Shown here: positions 5,936 through 6,425 of the stretch, piece after piece
Layout: the number at the start of each line of letters is the position of its first letter
Position numbering within the stretch: position 1 is the stretch's first letter
NCBI GenBank assembly: GCA_964598695.1
Contig: CAZRDB010000246.1
Location: 1 to 6,425 of the forward strand
DNA: 6,425 nucleotides
DNA from: CAZRDB01 sp964598695
Lineage (GTDB): Bacteria > Armatimonadota > Zipacnadia > UBA1398
Direction: 5' to 3'
Position numbers and translations under genes: made by a program
The notes under the pieces: generated by a model
What the model was told of the DNA's origin: nothing
Seen by the model: the letters and a program-made list of their open reading frames with translations, nothing else
Database searches by the model: none

Positions 5936-6425
5936 CGGCGGCTCCTCAGGGCATCCACCACGCGGGTGATCACCTCGTTGACGAGGGCGTCGACGGCCGC
6001 ATGGCCGAGATCGCGCGGGGCGCGCAGCTCCACGACGACGCGTCGCTCAAGCCCGGCGCTCTCCTCGCGGAGGCCGATCCGTGCGGCCCCCGCCTCGCGC
6101 TCGGCCCGGGCGACGGCAAGGGGGGTGACGCGGTCGGCGTTGCGCGGCTCCGAGCCCAGCACCTCGCGGATCCGACGGTCGAGCGGATCGGCGACAGGGC
6201 CGCGGCCCGTCCCGGGATCGCCGAGCCGCAGCGCGCGGGCCTGGGCACGGTCGGCCTCGGGGAGAAGCCCGAGCCCGCGAAGCGCCTGGGCCTCCTGCTG
6301 CAGGGCGGCGACGCGCTGCTCGGTGAGGCGGAGGATGTCCGCCTCCGGAGCCCGGAGGGCCTCGAGCAGCGCGATGCGTGCCGCGAGCTGCTCGTCCCAC
6401 CCTCGGGCGCGGTCGCGCGCATCGC
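5932..6425 (-). CDS. Uncharacterised phage operon protein, C-terminal part (start beyond right edge)
   Basis: A minus-strand frame open from the right edge ends at TGA 5934-5932, giving 163 visible residues. No stop interrupts it, and an internal GTG at 6162 is not needed as a start because the coding pattern continues upstream of it. The first part is a leucine/alanine/glutamine-rich, heptad-like helix (LLEALRAPEADILRLTEQRV, then ALQQEAQALRGLGLLPEADR), probably coiled coil. The C-terminal 60 residues (ERRVVVELRAPRDLG, VDALVNEVITRVVDALRS) suggest a small beta-helix segment that might mediate dimerisation. No catalytic motif is visible and I do not recognise a family. The stop overlaps the next start by ATGA, so the two are probably translationally coupled. 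A small terminase subunit or a DNA-binding oligomer is possible from position and helical content, but this is a guess. Confidence 0.7.
   Translation of the reverse strand, partial: DARDRARGWDEQLAARIALLEALRAPEADILRLTEQRVAALQQEAQALRGLGLLPEADRAQARALRLGDPGTGRGPVADPLDRRIREVLGSEPRNADRVTPLAVARAEREAGAARIGLREESAGLERRVVVELRAPRDLGHAAVDALVNEVITRVVDALRSRR

Larger units (their letters stand above)
2350..6425 (-). mobile_element. Prophage or phage packaging segment
   Basis: The consecutive minus-strand genes for two small uncharacterised proteins, a GpA-type terminase and a portal protein match the packaging module of tailed phages. The right end of the phage is outside the window. On the left the module is cut off inside the portal gene at the recombinase junction. 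No capsid, protease or tail genes are visible; they would normally follow the portal gene and so would lie beyond the inserted block. Confidence 0.75.

Overview
The window is GC-rich throughout (about two thirds G+C or more by eye). It comes from a high-GC bacterium or one of its phages; an actinobacterium or another high-GC lineage would fit, but nothing in the sequence fixes the taxon. Two blocks with different histories meet near position 2350.

Right block (about 2350-6425, all minus strand): a compact phage packaging operon, read from the right edge leftward. The order is an uncharacterised coiled-coil-like protein (start outside the window), an uncharacterised protein with a four-cysteine cluster, a GpA-type large terminase subunit, and a portal protein. 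The first three are tightly packed (an ATGA overlap, then a 12-base gap, each start with a clear Shine-Dalgarno sequence). A 298-base gap rich in short hairpins then separates the terminase from the portal gene. The terminase keeps its ATPase and nuclease acidic residues. It would cut and pump DNA into a procapsid through the portal ring.

Left block (1 to about 2350): a divergent pair. On the minus strand a hypothetical gene starts at 192 and runs off the left edge. On the plus strand a large serine recombinase gene ends at 2344. Between them lie about 530 bases without a convincing gene, holding a perfect 14-bp palindrome and a strong Shine-Dalgarno sequence. A possible 16-codon leader peptide ends in TGATG on the recombinase start.

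Junction: the recombinase stop (2342-2344) and the portal stop (2347-2349) face each other two bases apart. The portal reading frame breaks off just after a conserved-looking TTERMSQQQADLL segment, where family members normally continue. The simplest reading is that an element carrying the serine recombinase integrated inside the portal gene, and that its end lies at a small inverted repeat (2346-2356). Whether precise excision would rebuild the portal gene cannot be decided, because the other element end and the portal 3' half are outside the window.
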